From SCQX01 sp035720945 (lineage in GTDB: Bacteria; Pseudomonadota; Gammaproteobacteria; Burkholderiales; Burkholderiaceae_B), in the NCBI GenBank assembly GCA_035720945.1, contig DASTNK010000015.1:1-19957 (forward strand): a DNA stretch of 19,957 nt, read 5' to 3'. Position 1 is the first letter of the stretch. Every line of letters begins with the position of its first letter. Under the pieces are notes generated by a model. The model was not told the DNA's origin and made no database searches. It worked only from the letters and a program-made list of their open reading frames with translations. The position numbers were made by a program, and so were the translations under genes. This document shows positions 8,075 through 15,054 of this stretch, piece after piece.

Positions 8075-8698
8075 GTGTCTATTCTGCATCGCGCCGCTTT
8101 CTCTATTTCCGCCGCCCGCCTCGACCAGCTTCCCGCCCCCACAACGGCTGAAGTGTGCTTCGCGGGCCGCTCCAACGCGGGTAAATCGTCGGCCATCAAT
8201 GTCCTGACCAACCAGCGTCGGCTGGCGTTTTCCAGCAAGACCCCCGGGCGCACACGCCTGATCAATCTGTTCGGCATCCCCGACCCGCTGGAGCCTGGCG
8301 CATCGCTGGGTTTCCTCGTCGATCTGCCGGGTTACGGGTATGCGGCGACGGGCAAGGAAACGCGCGGCCAGTGGGCCGACATGCTGGGCGGCTACCTGCG
8401 CGAACGCACGTCGCTTGCCGGCATCGTCTTGCTGGTCGACATCCGCCGCGGCGTCACCGACCTCGATCGTCGCCTGGCCGACTGGATCGCGCCCACCGGC
8501 AAGCCTGTGCTGGTTCTGCTGACCAAGGCCGACAAGCTGCCATACGGGCAGCGCCGCATCGCCGAATTCGCCGCGCGCAAACAGCTTGCCGACATCGGCG
8601 CCCTGCATGTCGTGCCGTTCTCCGCCACCCAGCGCATCGGCCTGGAAGACGCAACGCTGCAAATCGAAAACTGGATTTCCCCAAAGGTCGTACCATGA
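8075..8698 (+). CDS. engB: Ribosome biogenesis GTPase EngB (YihA/YsxC)
   Basis: 207 residues from a GTG start; no strong Shine-Dalgarno is visible, but the N-terminus aligns with the family. GTPase motifs are in order: G1 GRSNAGKS (31-38), a switch I region with KTPGRTRLINLF, G3 DLPGYGYA (83-90), G4 TKADK (150-154) and G5 FSA (182-184). The combination GRSNAGKSS plus TPGRT is diagnostic for this TRAFAC-class subfamily. It assists late assembly of the large ribosomal subunit in the cytosol and is usually essential. Its TGA overlaps the hemB ATG (ATGA at 8695-8698), so translation is likely coupled. Confidence 0.96.
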   Translation: MSILHRAAFSISAARLDQLPAPTTAEVCFAGRSNAGKSSAINVLTNQRRLAFSSKTPGRTRLINLFGIPDPLEPGASLGFLVDLPGYGYAATGKETRGQWADMLGGYLRERTSLAGIVLLVDIRRGVTDLDRRLADWIAPTGKPVLVLLTKADKLPYGQRRIAEFAARKQLADIGALHVVPFSATQRIGLEDATLQIENWISPKVVP

Positions 8699-9711
8699 CA
8701 TCTTTTCTGCCTTCCTCCGATTTTCCTTCCCTGCGCCTGCGGCGCAACCGCCGCGACGACTTCACCCGCCGCCTCGTGCGCGAAAACACGCTCACGCCCG
8801 CCGACTTCATCTACCCCGTCTTCGTGCGCGAAGGCAAAGGGGTGCATGAACCTGTGCCTTCCATGCCCGATGTCGTGCGCTATTCGCCTGACACCGTCCT
8901 CGAGGCCGCCGAAGACTGCGTTCGCCTGGGCATCCCGGTGCTCGCGCTGTTCCCGGTCATCGAACCCAGCCTGAAAACCCCCGATGGCATCGAGGCCGTG
9001 AACCCTGAAGGGTTGATTCCCCGCACCGTGGCCGTGCTGAAATCGCGCTTCCCCGAACTAGGCGTCCTGACCGACGTGGCGCTCGACCCCTACACCAGCC
9101 ACGGCCAGGATGGTGTCATCGACCACGACGGCTACGTGCTGAACGAACCCACGGTCGAGATCCTCACCCAGCAGGCGCTGGCGCAGGCGCGCGCCGGCGT
9201 GGACATCGTGGCGCCCAGCGACATGATGGATGGACGTATCGGCATGATACGTCGGGCCCTGGAAGAGAACCGCCATATCCACACGCGCATCATGGCGTAC
9301 TCGGCGAAGTACGCCAGCGCGTTCTACGGGCCGTTCCGCGACGCGGTGGCGTCGGCGTCCAATCTGGGCAAGTCGAACAAGGCGGCCTATCAGATGGACC
9401 CGGCCAATCGCAACGAAGCCTTGCGCGAAGTCGCGGCTGATATCCGCGAAGGCGCCGACATGGTGATGGTCAAGCCGGGCATGCCCTATCTGGATATCCT
9501 GCGCGACGTGAAGAACGCCTTCGGCATGCCCACGTTCTCGTACCAGGTCAGCGGGGAGTACGCGATGCTCAAGGCTGCGGCGGCCAACGGCTGGCTTGAT
9601 CACGACAAGGTGATGATGGAGTCGTTGATCGCCTTCAAGCGGGCTGGCGGCGACGGTATTCTTACTTACTTCGCGATTGCGGCTGCCACGTTGCTGAAAG
9701 AACAGGCCTGA
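8695..9711 (+). CDS. hemB: Delta-aminolevulinic acid dehydratase (porphobilinogen synthase)
   Basis: 338 residues from the ATG overlapping the engB stop; an AAAGG run lies a few nt upstream. The enzyme condenses two 5-aminolevulinate molecules to porphobilinogen, the first common tetrapyrrole step, in the cytosol. The two active-site lysines are visible: Lys205 in MAYSAKYASAFYG and Lys260 in VKPGMPYLD, the latter forming the Schiff base. In the metal region TDVALDPYTSHGQDG (126-140), the cysteines of zinc enzymes are replaced by Ala129, Asp131 and Asp139. This marks the magnesium-responsive, zinc-independent type found in many proteobacteria. It supplies haem precursors for the cytochrome genes on the other side of engB. 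No clear terminator follows; the next 790 bp are repeat-rich. Confidence 0.97.
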   Translation: MTSFLPSSDFPSLRLRRNRRDDFTRRLVRENTLTPADFIYPVFVREGKGVHEPVPSMPDVVRYSPDTVLEAAEDCVRLGIPVLALFPVIEPSLKTPDGIEAVNPEGLIPRTVAVLKSRFPELGVLTDVALDPYTSHGQDGVIDHDGYVLNEPTVEILTQQALAQARAGVDIVAPSDMMDGRIGMIRRALEENRHIHTRIMAYSAKYASAFYGPFRDAVASASNLGKSNKAAYQMDPANRNEALREVAADIREGADMVMVKPGMPYLDILRDVKNAFGMPTFSYQVSGEYAMLKAAAANGWLDHDKVMMESLIAFKRAGGDGILTYFAIAAATLLKEQA

Positions 9712-9801
9712 GTCCGCGAGGTGGGTGCTTGCGGGGCTCTGTAGGTATCTGAAGACGCTGTCTCTCGGAGTCAGGGGCGTGCCCGGCACGGCGTGCTTCA
9801 T

Positions 9802-9926
9802 CCGAATCTGTCTCGTCCAGGCGGGCGTCGGGCGAAACTCGCAAAACGGTCAGTCCTGCGGTCTAACCGTTTTGCTCAAACAGTCGCCCGACGACTGCCC
9901 CCGCCTGGCCAAGCCAGATCCGGCGC
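9802..9926. repeat. Palindromic repeat element, copy A
   Basis: A 125-bp imperfect palindrome. Pairing arms are CCAGGCGGG 9817-9825 with 9900-9908; CGTCGGGCGA 9826-9835 with 9884-9893; and GCAAAACGGT 9841-9850 with 9866-9875. A 6-nt bulge lies at 9894-9899. Its left 28 bp (9806-9833) and right 42 bp (9885-9926) are identical, in reverse orientation, to copy B, while the core differs. Short outer arms GGCGTGC/GCACGCC (9790-9796, 9925-9931) extend the symmetry. Confidence 0.85.
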
Positions 9927-10130
9927 ACGCCTTACACCGGGCCCACCCCTGGCCCCGATAGCCAGCTCCCGTTGATGGCGTGCAGGGGAGTCGGCAAGCC
10001 TGTTTCGGGCAAAGAGCATGACGTCGTGGATATCTTGAATTACCGCACAGCTCTCAAATCGTCGTGTGGGCCTTGATGCGTCCAATCGTCCATAACCTCG
10101 GCGGTATCCTCCATGCATGCCGCTGTCGTA

Positions 10131-10357
10131 GCCCCAGGATGGGGGAAGTGGTGCAGGCCGGCGTTTCGGCCAGCGCCGGATCTGGCTTGGCCAGGCGGGG
10201 GCAGTCGTCGGGCGGTGTCTGAACGGAGCCTCGCGATAGCGAGGCGTAGTGAGTTCAGCCCGACGCCCGCCTGGACGAGACAGATCCGGGCAGTTGGGGC
10301 GCGCAGCGCCACGACCGCTGGACGCGCCGGCCTGCACCACCTCCCCCACCCTGGGGC
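10131..10357. repeat. 33-bp inverted repeat enclosing copy B
   Basis: The arm at 10131-10163 is complementary to 10325-10357 at 31 of 33 positions; key blocks are CCCCAGG, TGGGGGA and GTGGTGCAGGCCGGCG. Copy B sits between the arms with a few unmatched bases on each side. No equivalent arms surround copy A. The arms could be an outer module of the same repeat or an independent hairpin element into which copy B was inserted. Confidence 0.8.
10173..10289. repeat. Palindromic repeat element, copy B (inverted relative to copy A)
   Basis: A 117-bp element whose outer blocks, 10173-10214 and 10258-10285, match copy A exactly on the other strand. Arms CCAGGCGGG 10191-10199 pair with 10266-10274, and CGTCGGGC 10206-10213 with 10258-10265. 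The core is unlike that of A but is also palindromic: CTGAAC/GTTCAG (10219-10224, 10253-10258) surrounding CCTCGC-GATA-GCGAGG (10229-10244). Confidence 0.85.
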
Positions 10358-10503
10358 GGGTTAATTAATAGAATGATCACCCCGCCCAGGACCGTTCAAA
10401 CCACCAAAACGGTCAAAACAACCCAAACAACTCGAATGACCGAAACGGTTCAACCCGTAGCGTTATCGGTGGTCAACACGGATTCATATCGCCCGAAAAT
10501 GTC

Positions 10504-12675
10504 CTATTTCCCCGCAGCCGCTAGTACGCGATCGAGTTCGGCCGAGAATTTGGTTGCGTCTTGAAAGCCCACCACGCGCGCGTCGGCGATCAATTTGCCA
10601 TGCGCGTCGAAGAACATGATTCCGGGTGGGCCGAACAGTTGGAAGCGTTTGAGCAGCGCGCGATCGTCGGCGTTGTTCTTGGTGACGTCGGCCTGCACCA
10701 GCAGGAACTTCGACATTCGGGCCGCCACTTGCGGATCGCTGAAGGTGAACTTCTCCATCTCTATGCACGACACGCACCAGTTCGCGTAGAAATCCAGCAT
10801 GACTGGACGTGTGGTGCGCGCCAGCAGAGCGTCCAGTTCGGCCGACGAGGCCACCCGGGTGAATCGTCCAGTCGTCGCGACCGGCTTCGCCAACGAAAAC
10901 CCGCCCGTCAGCGCACTCGCCAACGCGCCCGAGGCGGCTGGTGTGGCCGAAGCGGCTGGTGTGGCTGACGATACTGATGCGGCTGGCGATGCCGTCGATG
11001 CGGACGAGGCAAAAGGAGCGGGAGGCGTTGCCTTCCCGACTGGAGATCCCGCCGCGACAGGCGACAGTGTCGTGGAGGATGGCGCCACCGTGACGGACGA
11101 TACCCCGACGGTGGATCGCAATACCCGCAAAGGCTGCCAGACGTCATGTCCGCCAACCGCCAGCCCCACGACAATCAACGCCGACCACAACGCCAGCAGC
11201 AACCCTGCGGCCTTGCGCAGCACGGCTCCTTGGCTGGCCTCCGATCCCATGGGCTCGAAGGCGCCCAGCATCACGGCGCACCATGCCCCCAGCACCGCCC
11301 AGCCCAGCGCGCCTAACCAATCGGGCACGACCGAGTTGACCATCCACCAGGCGGTGGCGAACAGCAAGACCCCGAACAAATGCTTGACGCCATCCATCCA
11401 GCCCCCCGCCTTGGGGAGCAACGCGCCCGACGACCCACCGACCAGCAGCAGCAACACCCCCTGCCCCCAGGCCAGCGAGAACAGCGCCACACCCCCCAGG
11501 ACCACGTTGCCGGTCTGGGAAATGAACAGCAACACGCCCGCCAATGGCGCGGCCACGCACGGCCCGACGATCAGCGCCGAGATCATGCCCATGAGGAACG
11601 CCGCTCCCGCGCGCCCGCCGGGGATGCGGGAGACCTTTTCACTGAGTGCCGACTGGAAGGCACCGGGCGCCTGGAACGTGAACACATCGAACATGGCCAG
11701 CGCCAGCAGTGCCAGCACCACCGCGAACAGCGTCAGCACCCAGGGTGTCTGTAGCCACGCCGACAGGCTGGCGCCGATCAGCCCGGCCGCGATGCCGAGT
11801 GCGGTGTACACGAGCGACATGCCCAGCACATAGGCCGCGGCCAACGACAAACCGCGCCAGCGCGATACCGTCGCGCGCGCGTTCGCGCCACCGGCCACGA
11901 TCGCCAGCAGGATGGGCACCATGGGCAACACGCACGGCGTGAACGACAGCAGCACTCCGAACACGACACACAGCAGGATGATCTCGCCCCAGCCCGCTCC
12001 AGCCAGGAACTTGGCAATGCCGGTGTCGCCCATGTGCAGGGCCGCGTCAAAACCCGAGACATTGCCGGTCGACGTGCCATTGACCACGCCGGCCCCCCCC
12101 GCCACACCGGCCTGCGCGCCGGGGCCGCTGACCGTGTACCCAGTGGCTGTGGGATGCAATGTCAGGGCCGTCGTCATGGGCGGATAGCACAGGCCGGCTT
12201 CGGCGCACCCCTGTCCCGTGACATCCAGCGTTTGCGGCGCGATCGCCCCCGGCTTCAGGGGTACCTTGATCAGCACCTGGTCATGGAAGATTTCGACTTC
12301 TTTGTCGAAATTTGGATCGTACTTGACGATACCCTTCGGATAGGCCGGCGTGCCCAGCCGCTGCGCGTCGGGAGAAAGCGCAAGCTCGAAACGCCCTCGG
12401 TACATGTAATAGCCCGGCGCGATCTTGTAGCGGATGTCGATCTCGGTGGGCGATGCCATCGTGGCCGAGAAGGAAAACGCCTGTTCGGGTTCGAGAAACT
12501 TCTGTTCGGCATTCGCGTATGTGGCCGCGAACAGGCACAGCAGCAGCAACGCCATCACGCCCACGACACGGATCCGCCACGCATGGCCCGCCGCCAGCGA
12601 TCGGGCAATGGCGCCCTTTGCGCCGAAACGCAGCGGGAGCCGTCCCGGGCGGGCTCGAACCAGAAACGACATCAT
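10504..12675 (-). CDS. dsbD: Thiol:disulfide interchange protein DsbD
   Basis: 723 residues, inner membrane. After a long basic N-terminal region and a signal-like span (about 39-57), the periplasmic alpha domain carries Cys157 and Cys163 (GQGCAEAGLCYPPM). The transmembrane beta domain has SFTPCVLPMVPILL (Cys248) and VGPCVAAPLAG (Cys373). The C-terminal thioredoxin-like gamma domain has WCVSC (Cys634/Cys637). The three redox pairs relay electrons from cytosolic thioredoxin to periplasmic oxidised thiols, including the apocytochrome c pathway, which suits the resB-ccsA neighbourhood. It is longer than a typical DsbD mainly because of an Ala/Ser/Thr/Pro-rich linker at about 525-590. The ATG overlaps the cutA stop (ATGA at 12672-12675), indicating coupled translation. 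No T-rich terminator is evident after the stop. Confidence 0.95.
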   Translation of the reverse strand: MMSFLVRARPGRLPLRFGAKGAIARSLAAGHAWRIRVVGVMALLLLCLFAATYANAEQKFLEPEQAFSFSATMASPTEIDIRYKIAPGYYMYRGRFELALSPDAQRLGTPAYPKGIVKYDPNFDKEVEIFHDQVLIKVPLKPGAIAPQTLDVTGQGCAEAGLCYPPMTTALTLHPTATGYTVSGPGAQAGVAGGAGVVNGTSTGNVSGFDAALHMGDTGIAKFLAGAGWGEIILLCVVFGVLLSFTPCVLPMVPILLAIVAGGANARATVSRWRGLSLAAAYVLGMSLVYTALGIAAGLIGASLSAWLQTPWVLTLFAVVLALLALAMFDVFTFQAPGAFQSALSEKVSRIPGGRAGAAFLMGMISALIVGPCVAAPLAGVLLFISQTGNVVLGGVALFSLAWGQGVLLLLVGGSSGALLPKAGGWMDGVKHLFGVLLFATAWWMVNSVVPDWLGALGWAVLGAWCAVMLGAFEPMGSEASQGAVLRKAAGLLLALWSALIVVGLAVGGHDVWQPLRVLRSTVGVSSVTVAPSSTTLSPVAAGSPVGKATPPAPFASSASTASPAASVSSATPAASATPAASGALASALTGGFSLAKPVATTGRFTRVASSAELDALLARTTRPVMLDFYANWCVSCIEMEKFTFSDPQVAARMSKFLLVQADVTKNNADDRALLKRFQLFGPPGIMFFDAHGKLIADARVVGFQDATKFSAELDRVLAAAGK
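10931..10966. repeat. 18-bp tandem duplication within the DsbD linker
   Basis: Units 10931-10948 and 10949-10966 agree at 16 of 18 positions and encode a repeated ATPAAS-like hexapeptide in the low-complexity linker of dsbD. A partial further copy (GCGGCTGG) follows at about 10979. It looks like in-frame slippage expansion in a flexible segment. Confidence 0.65.
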
Positions 12676-13115
12676 TGATTGTTCTCTTCATGCAGGGGCG
12701 GTGCCGAGGTGCGTTCCACCACCCAATCCAGGTAACTGTTCAGCCCGCCCGCCACCGGCAACACCAGCGCCTCGGGAATCTCGTCCGGATGCAGCTGCCG
12801 CAAACGCGCCAGCACATCTGGCACGCGTGCGCGAGTCGTCTTGAACATCATGGGGATTTCGTCCGCGCCTTCGAGCACGCCATTCCACATGTACATAGAC
12901 AGAGAGGGCGAACCCAGCGTGGCACACGCCACCAGGGATTCTTCAACCAGCACATGCGCAATGCGCTTGGCCAACAGCGGATCGGGCGCGTTGCTCAACA
13001 CCACGACCACGTCCCGCCCTGCCTCAAGGCCCGATGCCGCGTCAGTTGTCGCGCCCAGCCGGGTTGGAGTGTCGTCACGCCGCGCACCAGAGGGCGGCTG
13101 GTCGGTACCTGCCAT
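12672..13115 (-). CDS. cutA: CutA-family divalent cation tolerance protein
   Basis: 147 codons from an ATG at 13115 with GGAAG about 6 nt upstream. An ATG at 13151 lacks a ribosome site. A GTG at 13010 preceded by AGGG would give about 111 residues, nearer the usual CutA length, and cannot be excluded. Family features: VVVLSNAPDPLLAKRIAHVLV with the conserved ACATLG cysteine, MYMWNGVLEGADEIPMMFKT, and LHPDEIPEALVLPV. The usual HPYE is HPDE here, an unusual substitution at a well-conserved Tyr. CutA is a small trimeric protein linked to copper tolerance in E. coli, where dsbD (dipZ) lies in the same locus; its molecular role is unsettled. The gene overlaps dsbD by 4 nt. Confidence 0.9.
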   Translation of the reverse strand: MAGTDQPPSGARRDDTPTRLGATTDAASGLEAGRDVVVVLSNAPDPLLAKRIAHVLVEESLVACATLGSPSLSMYMWNGVLEGADEIPMMFKTTRARVPDVLARLRQLHPDEIPEALVLPVAGGLNSYLDWVVERTSAPPLHEENNQ

Positions 13116-13195
13116 GAAGCTTCCAAAAAAAGACGGATTGCCGCGAACCATTGTAGCGAATCAAGCGCGTAGAAGATCGTCTCGATCCAGAAGTG

Positions 13196-13231
13196 ACAAG
13201 CCCCGCGGCGCTACGCGCTCGCGGGGCTTGT
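13196..13231 (-). terminator. Terminator-like hairpin after rplQ (end of the alpha operon)
   Basis: A perfect 12-bp stem, ACAAGCCCCGCG (13196-13207) with CGCGGGGCTTGT (13220-13231), and a 12-nt loop, lies 44 nt beyond the rplQ stop. The minus strand continues CACTTCTGG, so there is no strong U-tract. It probably marks the 3' end of the ribosomal transcript and separates it from cutA-dsbD. Confidence 0.55.
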
Positions 13232-13274
13232 GGCGCCACGGCCACCGTCGACGGCGGCCACGACTATTCCGGCG

Positions 13275-13661
13275 TTACTCGGCGTCGTCGGCTTCGGCGA
13301 CTTCCGGGCGATCGACCAGTTCCATGAAAGCCATGGGGGCGGCGTCGCCCTGACGGAAGCCCATTTTCAGGACACGGGTGTAGCCGCCGTTGCGCTCTTT
13401 GTAGCGCGGGCCGATTTCGGCGAACAGCTTGAGCACCGCGTCGCGGTCGCGCAGGCGGGCGAACGCCAGGCGCTTGTTGGCCAGCGTGGGTTCTTTGCCC
13501 AGGGTGATCAAGGGCTCGACGACACGGCGCAATTCCTTGGCCTTCGGGAGCGTGGTCTTGATGGCTTCGTGGGTGATGAGCGAGACGGCCATGTTGCGGA
13601 ACATGGCAAGACGGTGACTGCTGGTGCGATTGAGTTTACGCAAGCCGCTACGGTGACGCAT
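13275..13661 (-). CDS. rplQ: 50S ribosomal protein L17
   Basis: 128 residues from an ATG with AAGGAA about 7 nt upstream. The N-terminus MRHRSGLRKLNRTSSHRLAM is the highly conserved L17 signature; it continues with LITHEAIKTTLPKAKELR and ends with an acidic tail. L17 binds 23S rRNA near the exit of the peptide tunnel. It is the last gene of the alpha operon, but it is separated from rpoA by 252 bp containing two hairpins, much more than the spacing elsewhere in this operon. Confidence 0.98.
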   Translation of the reverse strand: MRHRSGLRKLNRTSSHRLAMFRNMAVSLITHEAIKTTLPKAKELRRVVEPLITLGKEPTLANKRLAFARLRDRDAVLKLFAEIGPRYKERNGGYTRVLKMGFRQGDAAPMAFMELVDRPEVAEADDAE

Positions 13662-13804
13662 GATGAGTTCCTTTGAACTTTGAATCTAAGGGGCGGAATG
13701 AATTCCGCGATGAACCGGCTCTTCTATCAGTCAGACTGCGGGCCGGGTGGGTGGCGGTTCATGGCATCGTCGCCATTGCCCGCCTGATGTACCGTTTGAC
13801 CTGG

Positions 13805-13831
13805 CCGGGCATCCAAGTGCTGGATACCCGG
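13805..13831. other. Hairpin in the rpoA-rplQ spacer (proximal to rplQ)
   Basis: CCGGG-C-ATCCA (13805-13815) pairs with TGGAT-A-CCCGG (13821-13831) around AGTGC: ten base pairs with one mismatch. No T-tract follows on the minus strand, so it is not a classic terminator. It may be an mRNA processing or stability element. Confidence 0.5.
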
Positions 13832-13868
13832 ATAAATCTAACGGGGCACTGATTTTAACCTGCCGCGC

Positions 13869-13904
13869 GCCGCGCCGTTGCTTCGTCCGAAGCGCCGGCG
13901 CGGC
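13869..13904. other. Hairpin just downstream of rpoA
   Basis: GCCGCGCCG (13869-13877) pairs with CGGCGCGGC (13896-13904), and GCTTC (13880-13884) with GAAGC (13889-13893), with a 2-nt internal loop and GTCC at the tip. It begins 9 nt after the rpoA stop. The nearest downstream T-rich run (GGTTAAAA) is about ten bases away, so termination would be partial at best. Confidence 0.55.
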
Positions 13905-13913
13905 ATCGCGCGA

Positions 13914-14900
13914 TCAGGGGCGTTCCAGGCCCAGCGGGGGCCAGTTGTCGAGCTTCATGCCCAAGGTAAGGCCGCGCGCGGCCAGGACTTCCTTGATCTC
14001 GTTGAGCGACTTGCGACCCAGGTTCGGGGTCTTGAGCAATTCGTTCTCGGTGCGCTGGATCAGGTCGCCGATGTAGTAGATGTTTTCGGCCTTCAGGCAG
14101 TTGGCCGACCGCACGGTGAGTTCCAGATCGTCCACCGGGCGCAGCAGGACCGGGTCGATCTGTGGCGCGCCATGCGCGGGCGCTTCGTACGAATCACCCG
14201 CGCCTTCCAGCGCGGCGAAGACGGAGATCTGATCCATCAGAATGCGGGCCGACTGGCGCACAGCTTCTTCGGGCGACACGACACCGTTGGTCTCGATGTC
14301 GAGCACCAGTTTGTCGAGGTCGGTGCGCTGTTCGACACGGGCGCTTTCCACGGCGTAGCTGACGCGGCGCACGGGGCTGTAGGACGCGTCGAGCACGATA
14401 CGGCCGATGGTGTGGGTACGATCATCAGCCAGGGCGCGCACGTTGCCGGGCACATAGCCACGGCCCTGCTCGACCTTGATCTGCATTTCCAGCTTGCCGG
14501 CTTCGGTCAGCGTGGCGATGACGTGATCGGGATTGATGATTTCCACATCGTGCGGCAGCTCGATGTCGCTCGCCAGCACACTGCCCTGGCCTTGCTTGCG
14601 CAGCACCAGCGTGACCTCTTCGCGGTTGTGCAGCTTGAACACCACACCCTTGAGGTTCAGCAGGATGTCGACGACATCTTCACGAACGCCGGCGACCGTC
14701 GAGTATTCGTGCACCACGCCAGTCATCTGGACTTCGGTGGGGGCGTAGCCCGTCATGGACGACAGCAGGATGCGGCGCAGCGCGTTGCCCAGCGTATGGC
14801 CGTAGCCGCGTTCGAAGGGCTCCATCACGACCTTGGCGTGATTCCTGCCAACGGGCACGACATCGATGGAGCGCGGCTTCAGAAAACCTTGTGACGACAT
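13914..14900 (-). CDS. rpoA: DNA-directed RNA polymerase subunit alpha
   Basis: 328 residues, the normal length, from an ATG with AAGGAA about 7 nt upstream. The N-terminal domain has EPFERGYGHTLGNALRRILL, the classic dimerisation segment, followed by the core of the domain (ILLNLKGVVFKLH). The C-terminal domain has LLRPVDDLELTVRSANCLKAE and IGDLIQRTENELLKTPNLGRKSLNEI, the helix-hairpin-helix region that contacts UP elements and activators. It assembles the core enzyme as a dimer. It lies in the alpha operon behind rpsD with a 154-bp spacer holding a very large hairpin. Confidence 0.99.
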   Translation of the reverse strand: MSSQGFLKPRSIDVVPVGRNHAKVVMEPFERGYGHTLGNALRRILLSSMTGYAPTEVQMTGVVHEYSTVAGVREDVVDILLNLKGVVFKLHNREEVTLVLRKQGQGSVLASDIELPHDVEIINPDHVIATLTEAGKLEMQIKVEQGRGYVPGNVRALADDRTHTIGRIVLDASYSPVRRVSYAVESARVEQRTDLDKLVLDIETNGVVSPEEAVRQSARILMDQISVFAALEGAGDSYEAPAHGAPQIDPVLLRPVDDLELTVRSANCLKAENIYYIGDLIQRTENELLKTPNLGRKSLNEIKEVLAARGLTLGMKLDNWPPLGLERP

Positions 14901-14978
14901 ATGTGTTCCTTTTCAATACCCTCGGCTCGTTACACCGATAAGGCTGACGAACAAACCGGCTTGGCCGGCGAATGGCAT

Positions 14979-15028
14979 CGCGGCAAGGCCCACTTCCCGG
15001 CAATGCCGGAAAGTGGGCCTGTCGCGAC
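14979..15028. other. Large hairpin in the rpsD-rpoA spacer
   Basis: The central stem is AGGCCCACTT-C-CCGGC (14987-15002) against GCCGG-A-AAGTGGGCCT (15006-15021) with an AAT loop: 15 pairs and one mismatch. It extends outward about seven more pairs (14979-14985 with 15022-15028), with a bulged A and one G-U. It starts 26 nt after the rpsD stop and has no T-tract on the minus strand, so it looks like an intercistronic RNA structure rather than a terminator. Confidence 0.7.
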
Positions 15029-15054
15029 GTAAGAAGCGGATATCCGCGCCTTGT

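Larger units (their letters stand above)
9712..10503. other. Repeat-rich convergent intergenic region
   Basis: This 792-bp gap lies between the 3' ends of hemB (+) and dsbD (-). Several open frames cross it on both strands, but they encode Arg/Pro/Ala-rich sequences derived from the palindromic repeats and have no ribosome sites, so I do not call genes. It contains repeat copy A (9802-9926), copy B inverted (10173-10289), the 33-bp inverted repeat around B (10131-10357), and a tract with ACCGTT/AACGGT motifs at 10391-10450. Between A and B (about 9942-10130) I see nothing definable. Confidence 0.7.

Noticed and set aside
10040..10114. A 24-residue minus-strand frame (MEDTAEVMDDWTHQGPHDDL...) resembling the C-terminal tail of IS3-type transposases
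   Set aside because: The likeness is limited to a short DW...PHxxL pattern, lacks the following conserved residues and has no catalytic part; too weak to call a transposase remnant.
9876..10349. Open frames of 83-157 codons on both strands across the hemB-dsbD gap
   Set aside because: They run through the palindromic repeats, giving similar Arg/Pro/Ala-rich peptides on both strands, without ribosome sites or family motifs; spurious.
9842..10415. Shared 11-mer CAAAACGGTCA in copy A core and downstream of dsbD (10405-10415)
   Set aside because: An 11-bp match between two sites in a 20-kb window is expected by chance; not claimed as a repeat.
10373..10564. Thr/Val-rich plus-strand frame of 63 codons starting MITPPRTVQTTKTV
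   Set aside because: No Shine-Dalgarno, overlaps the 3' end of dsbD on the other strand, and its repetitive look comes from ACCGTT/AACGGT motifs in the DNA.
13878..14894. Long plus-strand open frame (338 codons) opposite rpoA, and similar long frames opposite resB, rpsD and others
   Set aside because: Antisense shadows caused by high GC and codon bias; the opposite-strand genes are unmistakable.
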